Under the pieces are notes generated by a model. The model did not search any database. It was not told where the DNA came from and was given only the letters and a program-made list of their open reading frames with translations. The translations under genes and the position numbers were made by a program. Below are positions 54,026 through 64,000 of a stretch of DNA of 64,000 bases, piece by piece. Location: assembly GCA_963575645.1 (NCBI GenBank), contig OY754466.1, positions 14,114,001 to 14,178,000 of the forward strand, read 5' to 3'. The stretch's first letter is position 1. Each line of letters begins with the position of its first letter. The stretch is from Xanthostigma xanthostigma. Taxonomy: Eukaryota > Arthropoda > Insecta > Raphidioptera > Raphidiidae.

Positions 54026-57000
54026 ACATTTCAACATGTGAAACCATTATGAAAGATGGTCTCTCTGACAACAAAAATGGAAACAAACACATCAAGGAAA
54101 CACATTATCTCAATTATGGAGAAGAAGATGAAATGGTGAGTTATTTTATGATTAAGAATATATCATATGACTCAATTTTTAGCCGACAGTAAAACAAAAG
54201 AGATGGTCAATTCGTACGTTATATGGTATGTTAATCGTAATTTTCTCAAGAACTACAAAACTGATTTCAAAATTATTTTACGCACTATGCGGCTACCCGT
54301 AATGCGGCTAGCCGTCCGGTTGACCAAAGTAATAAACTAAACTTAAAATTATGTAATATATAAATGTGCATTCGCACTACGTTCCGGCTTCCCGCAAACC
54401 TTTCCGGACGCTTGGAGCGCTGCGGCCGCTGGGACGACTGACCGCACAGTTCGTGTACGCACGGTGCGGTCAGTTTGCGGTTAACCGTCACCTGCGTAGT
54501 CGTGTTTATTGTTGTCTGATTTTAAACGCATTATCATGTAACCAAAAAACTTGTCTTCATATCTTTTGACGTTTTCAAAAAATATATCAAAATGCCTGGT
54601 TTCATCTCGTGTTTGTAAGAAAAGATGTATCCAGTATTGTTTTTCTTTTTATTTTTTATGTAGCGATCGTGTATATATAATAAACAGCAACAACTTCTTC
54701 AACGTCCATTGAAGAAATGGTTCATGTTGTTTGTTTAAACAAAATCTTTCTGGTTAAACAAAATCTGTCTGGTTAAATTAGATTCAACCGTACACTGCGG
54801 TCAACCGGACGGCTGGCCGCATTACGGGTAGCTGCATAGTGCGTATGGACCAGAAATATTCCTTGAGTATAATTGAAAATTTTAGTATCCTTTGCGTAGA
54901 ATAGAGGATGTGTATAGGTACGAGAAAGAAAGTAAGAACGATTCATGCCAAATGTATTTACTATTTTTTTTAAGTAATATAAATAATAAATATTATATTC
55001 GTTAATTTATTTGGAACAATCTGTTTTTACAATCAGCATTCCAATTATGTGTACGATATTAATGATGTAGGTACGTTATACATATTAGTAATTCATGACG
55101 ATTAACCTTGGGTATTAATTAGCGTAAAAATGAGTAAGTAAACGAAAAAAATGTTAAATATCATCGAAAGTACAAATAAACATTATTCATATTCAAAATA
55201 AGTTTATTGACTTGCATATTATGAGAAAAACAAAATAAAAATACATACACTCGAAAAACATTACCTTCCTTCTGGAGCAGTTGGGTAAAAATAATATGAA
55301 CACAAAATTTGTTGCATATGATTTTATATCATATCAGAGAAGCGTATGGTACAACATTTTATTGGAAGTGGAAAAAATAGATTTTTGTTGTTGTATTTGA
55401 GGCAGTGTCAAAATTTGTGTAAAACTTAAAATCATAAAAGAATAAAAAAAATTTTTGTTCAAAAATTTAAAAAAAAAATTCTGGAGAGGGCCGCATTTTT
55501 CACCTAGGGGTATAAAAAATAGTCTACGACCTGTTCTTAGACCTACCAAATATACACAAAAAGTTTCATAAAAATCGGTCAAGCCGTTTCGGAGGAGTTC
55601 GATAACAAACACTGTGACAAGAGATTTTTATATATTATACTAGCGGCCCTGTACGTGCTTCGCTACGTATAAAGTGAAATAATAAAACAATTTAATTGGA
55701 ACATCTATCTATCTATTTTATTAATTGCTAGCTATTTTAAAATATACATGGGCGTATATGTGTGTATGTCGAGCACTCCGGCTGCGCCGTCGTGCTCGAA
55801 AAAGAATAGCGTAAAGTATTCGTGGATAACAGGTCTTTAAAACACTTGCTCTAATTCGAGGGTTCACTCCGGCTGCGCCGTCGTGCTCGAAAATAAAAGC
55901 AGTTGTTTTAAACGATATTCAGTTTTTTTACATCCTCGATCTAGATATATGGTTGAAGTTCGTTGCGCCATCTATTGAATATTCACTCAATCCAGTCAAC
56001 AGGTATCGCCATCTTATATGGTTGTTAAGTTCGTTGCGCCATCTATTGAATATTCACTCAATCCTGGAGCTAACAGATAATTATGACTGTCAAGGAATAG
56101 ACAAATAATTTGCAATAAAATAATATTGCGACTATAAATTGAAATGTAAGCTATCCTATCTTTCAAGTTGGGTCGAATTGCACACGGTGTGCAAATCAAA
56201 TTTAAAATCGGTTCAGTAGTTTAGGAGTTCATCGCGGACAAACAACGTGACACGTAATTTTTATATATAAGATAGATATAGATGTAGCTAAAAGTCTATT
56301 GGTTTTTAGGCTATGTTACGGACACATTTTCTTAATGACCTTTAAATTATAAAATAAAACCATTTTCGACCAATTTAACCGAGAACCAAATCCTACAAGG
56401 TTTGTGCGGGGTCCTTTTCACGCGGTCTCAAATATTTACCCAAAAATGCTTGATAGCTCTTGGACTAATAGACTCCCTTCTAATATGACTGTGGCGTCGA
56501 TAGAACAGAAACAATTTCGCCAAGTTCATGACATTTTCCTCTATGATATAACAAGGATTGATTGACCGTGACAATCGACTATCGAGATTGTAAACATATT
56601 ACATAAAAGTAGAAGGAAAATATTCAACCAATTTGTCGTGCTGTATAAATTCTCAATGAGAAGTATAAAACATTATAATTGCAGTAATAAAAAGAAAATA
56701 AAATTATAACAATATTTTACGCGAATGCGACTTCATTTTTTAATGTTTACACTCTCGCTAATGCAAAATTACCTACTTCCTTAGGGTAGCCACGAAACAA
56801 TTTTCTTAAATTTTTCGACACAAATAGTCCAGGTGTGGCGAACCTTATTGTTGGCACGGGATTTATTGAGGTGCAAAATCGAAATAAATAAAAATATGAT
56901 AGATGCCGAAAACAATTGACTATCACGAAATAACAAATACGAAAAAGTTTCATGGCGCAATGTATTATCAAAATTATTATTTTTATCTATGTTTGATTCA

Positions 57001-60000
57001 TTTTTTTGACAACTAAATTTCTTTGATTACTTGTCGGCACTGCATTAAACAGTGAAAATATTTTTCAAATCGGTTTAGTAGTTCCTGAAATAACCTGTGA
57101 CAGACAAACAAGCATACACGATTTTCCTTTTTATTATGCTAGCTCATAGATTCCAAAATCCATCAATGTGTAATCCTTGCCAAAAGCGCTAATGATCTCA
57201 GTTCTCGACCGTTTATAATCTACAAAGTTGGTTCATCGGTAAAAAATTACGGAACTTATGGCCATATTCGCCGAGCGTAAGTAGTTATTTATTCAGTTCA
57301 TTTATTCTTCAGGTAACTATTCCTCCTAATAAACAGCGATAATTCAATTCACCAACCATACCTAATTCTGTTTACTACAGGTATAAATCTTTTCTGTCTT
57401 ACTTCCAGGGTATAAATATTTATTCGCCTGATAAAACAATAACTCCTGCCACAAAGATCATAATACCTAACTTATAAACGTAGGGTATTATATCTACAGT
57501 TGCTCTTCTGAAATTATTTATGTGTTGTATATTAACCTTTTGTGAAGTATCTAGTTGTAAAACATTGAAGTTAGTGGAAGTTTTGTGTGCAATTGGGTTG
57601 GGATAAAAAACTACTATTTTGCAAAACTTTTTTTGACGTTTATACTAATCGCCATCGGTCAGACTTTTGGGTGAACGTCAAAATATTCAACAAAAAAATC
57701 AAGGAGTACAGTGCAGTGTATATTTATTCTTTAACTAACTTTTCTACCGGATAAATTGTTTCGTGAATTGAAAATAAATTTTATTCTAACCAATAAATTT
57801 GTTCCAAGATTAGTAACTTCTATCTTTAATAGTGTTCGGTGAATATGGGCATTACCTGTTTTGAGAAAATTTAGTAGACAGATGACGCGACTTGTAAATA
57901 GACCATGAATGATGAAGCAGACAGACAGACATTATTATAAGTATGTGAAGTGAATTAACTTAAAGATAATTGTTTTATTGTGATACTACTTTCTATACTG
58001 ATTAAACTGTCTGATTCTAGTCTGATTTCAGTTTCTCAAGGCCGTGAAACACGTTGATAAAATAAAGCAAACATCTAGCACGTATTATGAAATAGCAATG
58101 AGTTAGGAATTTTAATTAAAAAAAACTGCTGAGAAAAAAGTACTTGAAAATTCGCATACTCGATTTTTCAAGTACCTATCGTACCTATATAACAATACTT
58201 TTTTGTTATAATCTGCATGTTATAATAAAAGTTATTTTTAGAATTTTCAAACATAAACAGTTATCATTTTTTTTATTTAATCTTAATTGAACAGGCAGAT
58301 GGATTAATTATTATCATTTAAAAATCTGGTGTCGATAATCTTTGACTTAAACAACAAAAAAAAAACCGGTCATTGCCGGTTACTGTAACAATTAGATATG
58401 TAACTATATATTTTAAGTGTTTAAGTGCACGCATATATTATGTTTCTAATGTACCTAACTGTACTTGTCTTGAAAGATTTTGACTGGATTAGATTCTTCC
58501 GATTTCAAACCTATCAACAGTCAGGATTATTCGGTCCTAATACCAAACCATATATTCAATTTATTTTATGTTTGTTTCTAATAAAAATCTAATTTATACT
58601 TTTACTAGCTCTCAGGTAGATCCTGGGAACTGAAGATTTTAAATAGTTTCGCATTTTTTTATTTAAATCGTTTCTTTCAAAACAGTAAAACTAAAATCGA
58701 TTTTTCTACGATTTTTCTAAAGCTGTACCGTTTACAAAAAGACGATTTTTGATAAAATTCTGAATCTCTCGGAACTATTGGCCGGGAGCTGAGTATAGAG
58801 TGGGGACGATTGAATCGATCGCAGCGCGATTGTGGTATAAATGAGCAATAAATCATGCAACGACCATAGAGTATGATATGTGGTCGTCAGATGTCGATTT
58901 CATCGCGCTCCATGCCATATCGTTTATTAGGAAGATTCGCGGTTTTAAACAACAGTAACATGGCGGTTAAATCCCGCTCTATTGCCCGCTAGCGGCGCTA
59001 GTAGTCTTCGTGGAAGTAAATGTCGAATAATATTTTTTTTACATTTTTACATTCCGATTTAGCAAGATTGTACAGTACTAAAATTTAAGTACCTACTGGC
59101 CGTGATAAAATAAATCCACCCCTTTAAATCAGCGTCGCGACGCTCCAGTAACTATGCCCACAGTAAACATGCAGTCGATTCAAGGAAGAGGGGGCAGAAC
59201 TGAACGATAAAAAAATTGTATTTCAAGGTTTGCGACAATATCAAGGTTTACTGTAAACTTAAAAAATCAATTATTATGCAGCTATGTTTCTAATTAAAAT
59301 GCAATAATATATTTTATTTTAATGTCAAGTTTAGAGTAATAAACAATCTATAAATGACATCTGCAATGACATTACATAAACGTTTGCTCGTTTACATATT
59401 ATACCTAGACCTTATAAATCATTATTTAGAAGATATTTTTTATTTACTGCTCCCTTTTTGTTTAATATATTACCTGTTCATATTCAAAATTGAAGTTTTT
59501 TTACATCTTTCTCAAAATAAGTCACGTCAATTTGCGTACACCAGGAGTCGGAAATCTTTTAGCAGGCAAGGGCCACATGGTGACCGTACTTGTTCATAAT
59601 TTTATCGATAGTTGTACCTATATCTATAATACTAAAAATATGTCTAAATTTTTTGAATCATCATTTTTTTTTAAATTTTGTAGAAATAAGTAGTAACAAC
59701 GAACATAAAGAAAATGAGATAAAAACAAACACCTTAAGAGTATTCGTCACTGCAAATACTCCCTGCACCCTTCATCTCAAATCTTTTCCCCTCGCCTAAA
59801 AACGGTTCACGCTCTCCCGACGCTATTTTTAAAGCTAGAGGGTTCTGGTAAACGCCAAATGAAAGACAAAGAATCAGACTACAGATCCTTCAGGCGAATT
59901 TTTAAAAAAAATTCCTGAAAAAACTTACAACCTTTTGAAAAAAATAATAAGTTACGTAATATTTCACACGTAGGCGAAACTGTTTTTCAAAAAATTCGCC

Positions 60001-60456
60001 TGGAGGATCTATAGTCTGATTCTTTGTCTTTCACTTGGCGTTTACCAGAACCCTCTAGAGCGCGAACCCTTTTTGACGAGGGGAAAAGATTTGAAATGAA
60101 GGGGGTATTTGCAGGGATGAATAGTCTAAAATGAAAACTTCGAAATCAAAATTTTATCGGATTTTTGGGACTGTATTTGCGCGGGTAATTGCGTTTGCGT
60201 TGAATGAAGAAAAGTGTTCTGATGACCTCAGCTGTTGAGCGTCTACAATCTATATATCATTTGATATATATATATTTTTTTGTTGCAGGAAATTTATGGT
60301 TTCAAAAAGAACAACTTCAAAACCGTAATAACCTGGTTGTGTATTTTATCAACAGCCGGGTTATTACGGTTAGTATTCCACTGGTATTCACATTGGATGC
60401 TATTGGCCACACATTCCGAGTGCTCGTTACAAGACGCTGAAAAAGTCTTAATAGTC
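54026..60456 (+). CDS. ATP13A: P5B-type ATPase (ATP13A family), first two coding exons, 3' partial
   Basis: Coding exon 1 (54026-54135; ATG at 54049) and exon 2 (60289-60456) join in phase 0 across a 6.15-kb intron with GT-AG ends. The 85 visible residues have an acidic leader ending YGEEDEM. They are followed by EIYGFKKNNFKTVITWLCIL, a hydrophobic segment (about 41-62), then HWYSHWMLLATHSECSL. This IYG(F/Y)..W..L..W.P.W...A...C.L layout is the N-terminal signature of P5B ATPases, as in ATP13A2/ATP13A3 and fly anne boleyn. These are lysosomal/endosomal pumps that export polyamines into the cytosol. Catalytic domains lie beyond the window. The 5' end starts with a splice acceptor, so a 5' UTR exon lies upstream. 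Confidence 0.83.
54049..54135 (+). CDS. ATP13A: ATP13A coding exon 1
   Basis: ATG follows 23 bases of presumed 5' UTR after the acceptor TTATTACAG (exon starts 54026). It encodes 29 residues, polar and acidic, and ends GAAATG|GTGAGT in phase 0. The frame is open back to the acceptor, so a start in an earlier exon cannot be excluded. Confidence 0.75.
54281..54843. mobile_element. TA-flanked MITE in ATP13A intron
   Basis: CGCACTATGCGGCTACCCGT (54281) and its near-complement ending at 54843 begin ~45-bp terminal inverted repeats (ending CCGGTTGACC / GGTCAACCGG). TA lies on both sides. A GC-rich inner block (54390-54490) repeats the GACCGCA / TGCGGTC motif. 563 bp, no transposase; the two antiparallel open frames here are artefacts. 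The TA duplication suggests a Tc1/mariner- or PIF-like mover. Confidence 0.82.
54844..55333. other. ATP13A intron, no feature seen
   Basis: AT-rich intron sequence. Confidence 0.5.
55334..55639 (-). mobile_element. Helitron 5' part (minus strand)
   Basis: On the minus strand it reads TATATAAAAATCTCTTGTCA, GAACTCCTCCGAAACGGC, TTGACCGATTTTTATGAAAC, the same start module as 51798 onward (ACTCCTCCGAAACGGCTTGA). It directly abuts the 3' end (CTAG) of the next Helitron at 55640, so the two lie head to tail. Confidence 0.65.
55640..56272 (-). mobile_element. Helitron, minus strand, with internal duplications
   Basis: CTAGCGGCCCTGTACGTGCT at 55640 is the reverse complement of the 52908 end, and 55640-55800 is the inverted relative of 52755-52908. 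The right end ..TTTTTATATATAAGA|T fits a TC start on the minus strand. Two internal direct duplications occur: GCACTCCGGCTGCGCCGTCG (55774, 55866) and TTCGTTGCGCCATCTATTGA (about 55959, 56031). Confidence 0.7.
56829..57000. repeat. Second copy of the 50211 repeat body
   Basis: CCAGGTGTGGCGAACC, then GAGGTGCAAAATCGAAATAA, AACAATTGACTATCACGAAA and TACGAAAAAGTTTCATGGCG match 50262-50412. The end motif CAGGTGTGGCGAACC is a decayed form of CAGGGGTCGCGTACC. Confidence 0.6.
57001..59733. other. ATP13A intron, no exon seen
   Basis: AT-rich. A GC-richer patch at 58790-59010 (GATCGCAGCGCGATTGTGG, CCGCTAGCGGCGCTAG) and a CAGGAGTCGGAAATC fragment (about 59551) are repeat-like. No splice-bounded open frame was recognised. 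Confidence 0.45.
59734..60130. mobile_element. TTAA fold-back MITE, copy 2
   Basis: TTAA at 59734-59737; the right side is decayed to TAAA (60127-60130). The arms match 3801-4226 closely (GAGTATTCGTCACTGCAAAT; TTTTCCCCTCGCCTAAAAAC), while the centre is inverted relative to copy 1. The right arm has lost a block (after CCCTCTAGAG the GCTTTAAAAATAGCGTCGG part is missing). It lies 160 bp upstream of ATP13A exon 2. Confidence 0.78.
60219..60244 (+). repeat. 26-bp motif identical to 14273-14298
   Basis: CTGATGACCTCAGCTGTTGA followed by GCGTCT, 45 bp before the exon 2 acceptor. The flanks differ between the two loci, so it is the conserved remnant of a repeat or a short mobile motif. Confidence 0.6.
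60289..60456 (+). CDS. ATP13A: ATP13A coding exon 2 (first hydrophobic segment)
   Basis: The acceptor is TTTTGTTGCAG and the donor ATAGTC|GTAAGT. Exactly 56 codons, EIYGFKKNNFKTV to AEKVLIV. It holds the N-terminal membrane-associated segment of the P5B family and the conserved HW..HW...ATH.EC motif region. Confidence 0.87.
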
Positions 60457-60573
60457 GTAAGTACATCTCATTATTTACAAATAACGTTGTTTACATAAAT
60501 AAATACAGGTCTATTCCTGAATTGGGCTCGAGAATAGCCAACTGTATAGCTATACCTGTATTTATATTATATA

Positions 60574-61207
60574 CTAGCGGTCCGTCCCGGTTTAACCCGA
60601 GTGCAAACGAACGAATCCTATTTAAACATTGTGTGATCACTTAAAATAAAAAGAAAAAAAACGAGTGTGATTTAGACCACACTACTGAAGTAAAACTTCT
60701 TCCAGCCATAATTTGTTATTATTTACCCGAAAATTCACAAAATATGAACTTTAAAATGAATTTACAATTTTATTCACTTTAAACGTAGAATATTTAATGT
60801 ATTGACAAAATATTAATTTATAAAATTGTTCAAAAACGAAATGAACAGTCTAATGTAAGAAGAAAGAAATATAAACATACAGATAATGAAAACAAAACTA
60901 ATACATTACAATTACTCTCGTTGGATTTTAAGCGTAAATCTTTATGAAATATTTAAAGTAGATTTACAAAACTTTTTTCTGTAACCCGATAGCGCCACTG
61001 GCAAGTAAAGTATGTGTCATTCTATTGTTAGTACTGCTTATATTTTCGGCCATCTGATGGCGCCACTATCCAGTGAAGTATTTGTCATCCTCTTTCTATC
61101 TTCACTAACTTATATCTCCCTCTCAACTTCCGTTCGCCTCGCCCGATCACACTTCCGCAAATCTCTCGTCAGGCATTCACCAACTTACTCCCCAAGTCAA
61201 GCGTGCG
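60574..61207. other. ATP13A intron with Helitron 3'-end remnant
   Basis: CTAGCGGTCCGTCCCGGTTT at 60574 is a minus-strand Helitron end. At 61000-61090 two related segments (GATAGCGCCACTGGCAAGTA.. and GATGGCGCCACTATCCAGTG..) follow each other. No exon seen. Confidence 0.5.
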
Positions 61208-61254
61208 TAAAGAAGTTTTACTTCAAAAATATTTTTGAAGTGAAAACTTCTTTA
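61208..61254. repeat. Near-perfect 47-bp palindrome
   Basis: TAAAGAAGTTTTACTTCAAA pairs with TTTGAAGTGAAAACTTCTTTA around a central AATATT, with one asymmetric base. The motif AAGTTTTACTTC / GAAGTGAAACTTC also appears near 30318 and 60677 (as GAAGTAAAACTTC). Confidence 0.6.
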
Positions 61255-61905
61255 GCGGCGTTGTACACTTTTTTTGTAATGGGTAAAAAATGTTAATCTC
61301 GCGTCAGGGACACGTGACCTGACCGAAAATTCGTAAGACGAAAACTTTTGTGACATGCCCTAAATGAAATCCATTGTATTAATGTGCAAGGTATATATTT
61401 TTTTGGGACTTGTCTATGCAATCGAATGGTTTTTAACTACACTATAAGTTGTGTTTTGGCGACATCAGACGGAATTTCTTGGAAGTTATTAGTTTAAACT
61501 TTTCTGCGCTTTGGTCGTATAACATAGACATGCCCTAAATGAATCAAGTTTTCACTTCTGCCGGCACTCCCGGAGTGCAACCCGTCTTTTTTTTTTAATA
61601 TCTTCAAAGCAAGCCCTTTTAACTGATATAATAAAATAATTTTCACTTTATCTACCATTAAGGATGCAAAAACGTTTTTTTTTTTTTGTAAAACGGCGTC
61701 TAGAGTATCTGCTGAACTTTTCCAGTTATGGGAAACCTTTGTAACAACGAAGATGTTGCAATATTGACTCGGCCCTAGATAAACATGGTTTCATCAAGTT
61801 CCACGGATGTTAGACTGAGCATGTATCGGTCTCGTGTGAAGCCTTATAAGCCTATAAATCGGTATCCTTAATATTTTTATTCAGTTCCATTTAATTTATT
61901 TTAGA

Positions 61906-63116
61906 CAGCGTTTCCCAAACTTTTCAGGTAGGTAAACGATCAGCGTGACGGACCCCTTGAAAATAAAAACTAGTAATATTAACATTTTTAACCGACGAAA
62001 AACAAAAACGGAGGAGGTTCTCAATGCGACGCGTATATTTTTTTTTAACCGACGAAAAACAAAAACGGAGGAGGTTCTCAATTCGACGCGTATATTTTTT
62101 TTTTTATTTTTTTTTTTTTTTTTTGATTTATGTATGACCACGCATAACTTTTTACAGAGTAGTCCGATTTTGATAATTATTTTTTTGTTTGAAAGGGTAT
62201 ATCCCGAAGTTGGTCCCATATAAATTTGGAAAAAAAATTCCAACCCTAAGGGTAGGAAAACAGGGGATGATTGATTGTTCACTCACTGATTGTAATGTAT
62301 GACCACACATAACTTTTTACAGAGTGGTCCAATTTTGATAATTATTTTTTTATTGGATAGGGTATACTTCGAGGCTCGTCTCATATAAATTTGGAAAAAA
62401 AACTCCTACCCTAAGGGTGGGAAAATAGGGGTGATTTATAGTTCACTCTCAGATTTTCATGCTGAGTTGTGTATTACAATTATAAATTATATAGCCACAA
62501 AAAATTATAAAATAAAAACTTTTTAATAAAAAAATTAAACCGCCGAAAAACTGAAAAGCAAAAAATAATATATCTTTTTATTTAACTGAGTTCTATCTAA
62601 GTAGTTGAACGTATGTGACAGTCTAGTATATCTAAGTAATTTTGAGTCGGCGTCAAACCATCAATGTACAAAGATCACTAAAAGAAATAACCAAATCAAA
62701 TTAACAATGATACTTGAAATCTCCAGCGATAAACATTAACATTCCAAACATGCGCTCTCCACACGACCATTCGCAAAGACGTATGCCCTCAGTGTGCCCG
62801 TTCGGGTTGCTCTGTCGCTGACATTAACTTCGTAAACGCTCAGAGATTTCCGGCGAAAGATTGTTGACGCCGACTCAAAATTACTTAGATATACTAGAGT
62901 GTCACATACGTTCAACTACTTAGATAGAACTCAGTTAAATAAAAAGATTTATTATTTTTTGCTTTTCAGTTTTTCGACGGTTTAATTTTTTTATTAAAAA
63001 GTTTTTTTATTAAGACCGTTTCATGTAGATTTCGTAATTTTGACTGCATCTATAATTTTATTTAATTTTTTCCGGCGATCTCCAGGGATCCGCGGAGTCC
63101 AGGTTGGGAAACCTTG
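61906..63116. mobile_element. hAT-like element carrying nested repeats
   Basis: The left end CAGCGTTTCCCAAACTT and right end AGGTTGGGAAACCTTG are inverted repeats of the CAGTGTTTCCCAA type. TTTTAGA occurs at both outer edges (about 61899-61905 and 63117-63123). Inside are two tandem copies of ACCGACGAAAAACAAAAACGG with poly-T tails (61990-62110), an imperfect ~165-bp tandem duplication (62127-62290 and 62297-62450: TGTATGACCAC.CATAACTTT..) and a fold-back element at 62517-63002. Confidence 0.6.
62517..63002. mobile_element. Fold-back element with ~139-bp arms
   Basis: 62517-62656 (ACTTTTTAATAAAAAAATTA.. to ..GAGTCGGCGTCAA) is the near-perfect reverse complement of 62864-63002. The ~207-bp spacer is GC-richer (CCATTCGCAAAGACGTATGC) and non-coding. 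It is nested inside the 61906-63116 element. Confidence 0.75.
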
Positions 63117-63560
63117 TTTTAGAGTGATAATATACCTTAACCCTTACTGGGTTGGTACTATCATATTCGAAACACCATGTGTAATAAAATTTAAAATAAT
63201 AACAAATGAGTTAAAACTACGTCAGACATTTCAATGAGCCTAATGAGGAGATATTTTAGACAATTTACATAATAATGTATATTATATGAATTAACACAAA
63301 AGATCATCAATAACTTGTTGTACAAATACATTAAACAGGCAGACACGTAAATCACATCCGTCGGTCACGTGACACGGCACTATAATTTTGTGACTTACGT
63401 TGCGATACTCTATTTAGCAAAGGTTTCAAAAACCGGGAATTGTGTTCTCTCTCCAGAGAAAATTATTAAGAAATTTCACAAGGAAGCGTGATTTAAATGC
63501 GTATTTTAATTAAAGTGCCGACATCGAGAACCCAAACATGAGTTTCATTTTCAAAATAAT
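63117..63560. other. ATP13A intron, no exon seen
   Basis: AT-rich sequence; nothing recognised. Confidence 0.45.
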
Positions 63561-63890
63561 TACCGAGCGAGGTGGAATAGCGGTGAGAGCACTAGACTCG
63601 CATTCGGGAGGTAGCGAATTCGAATCCCGGCGGGGGCAGATGTTGCTGGGGATAAATATCGAGATGGCTCCTTATTCAACGCCATGGCCGATTACCTGTC
63701 AAACTCCTGTGCTCAAAATTTGCCTACCTTATCCTAATTTCCTAAAAATTCCTTCATTCGCGCATTACTATTAAATAAGTTGAAGTTTAAAAATTGTAGA
63801 AAATAACGGGAAGTGGTAGAAAAAATAGTAATGGTGCGAATGGCGTCTGTTATGACATAAAGTCGAGAAACGGACGTTAAACGCATTAGT
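63561..63890 (+). mobile_element. tRNA-derived SINE (full-length copy)
   Basis: The head resembles a tRNA: A-box-like GTGGAATAGCGGTGAGAGC and B-box-like GAATTCGAATCCCGG at suitable spacing, followed by GGGGGCAGATGTTGCTGGG. The body (GGCCGATTACCTGTCAAACT, AAAATAACGGGAAGTGG, GTCTGTTATGACA) is shared with 21253-21479, and the tail is ATT-rich (TAGTATTATTATTTTC). It is non-coding; the 78-codon frame at 63538 is an artefact. It is inserted in the ATP13A gene downstream of exon 2. Confidence 0.78.
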
Positions 63891-64000
63891 ATTATTATTT
63901 TCAATATAATTTTGTTATTGAAAAATGCCCGTTAGAAATGTCTTATATGATACTTATTAGACGATATTGCTGGAGGTACAAAATATTCGCTTAAGAGGGT

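Noticed and set aside
54285-54569. Overlapping open frames on both strands (67-68 codons)
   Set aside because: Arise from the GC-rich interior of the TA-flanked MITE at 54281-54843.
61896-62282. 128-codon minus-strand open frame
   Set aside because: Built from poly-T and two tandem ACCGACGAAAAAC repeats.
63561-63640. Functional tRNA gene
   Set aside because: Has A- and B-box-like motifs but is fused to a SINE body shared with 21253-21479 and lacks a clean acceptor stem.

Overview
This is a window of an AT-rich, repeat-dense animal genome, almost certainly an insect and most likely a moth or butterfly (Lepidoptera). The evidence is eukaryotic spliced genes with GT-AG introns, an insect-type zona pellucida (ZP) gene, and repeat families I recognise from lepidopteran genomes: Helitrons whose 3' ends read GCCCG..CCGCTAG, the ACCGACGAAAAACAAAAACGG repeat, the GGGTTTCGTA..TTGTTGTCCGTCTGTCTG repeat and a tRNA-headed SINE. 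The order-level call is by pattern memory and is less certain than 'insect'.

The window holds two host genes, both on the plus strand and both partial. At the left edge (152-4671) are the last five coding exons of a membrane-anchored ZP-domain protein: ZP-C module, RRKR furin site, one transmembrane helix and a short tail. At the right (54026-60456) are the first two coding exons of a P5B-type ATPase (ATP13A family; anne boleyn in flies), joined across a 6.15 kb intron and continuing past the window end. The ~49 kb between them shows no host coding exon that I can support.

That interval and the introns are a mosaic of transposable elements. The largest is a complete-length Ty3/gypsy-type LTR retrotransposon (30641-38287). 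Its two LTRs are length-identical and I saw no difference between them, apart from a 933-bp insertion in the 3' LTR. Gag carries a one-base frame change and is separated from an intact 1050-residue Pol by a single TGA. Around it lie hAT-like non-autonomous elements with 8-bp target duplications (7755-8351, 29309-29610, 50460-51145, and a decayed one at 2022-2336), TTAA-flanked fold-back elements (3801-4226, 59734-60130), TA-flanked elements (46777-48218, 54281-54843), Helitrons (51798-52908 is the best case), SINE copies (21253-21990, 63561-63890), minisatellites and many hairpin elements.

The most informative structures are nested insertions, where an uninterrupted relative elsewhere in the window acts as an empty site. 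Examples are the Helitron at 51798-52908, the TTAA element at 3801-4226 and the insertion in the 3' LTR. I found no sign of an undescribed biochemical system. The unusual content is repeat architecture, plus a few short RNA-like or hairpin motifs (hammerhead-like core at 38911-38949, perfect 20-bp hairpin at 46039-46114).
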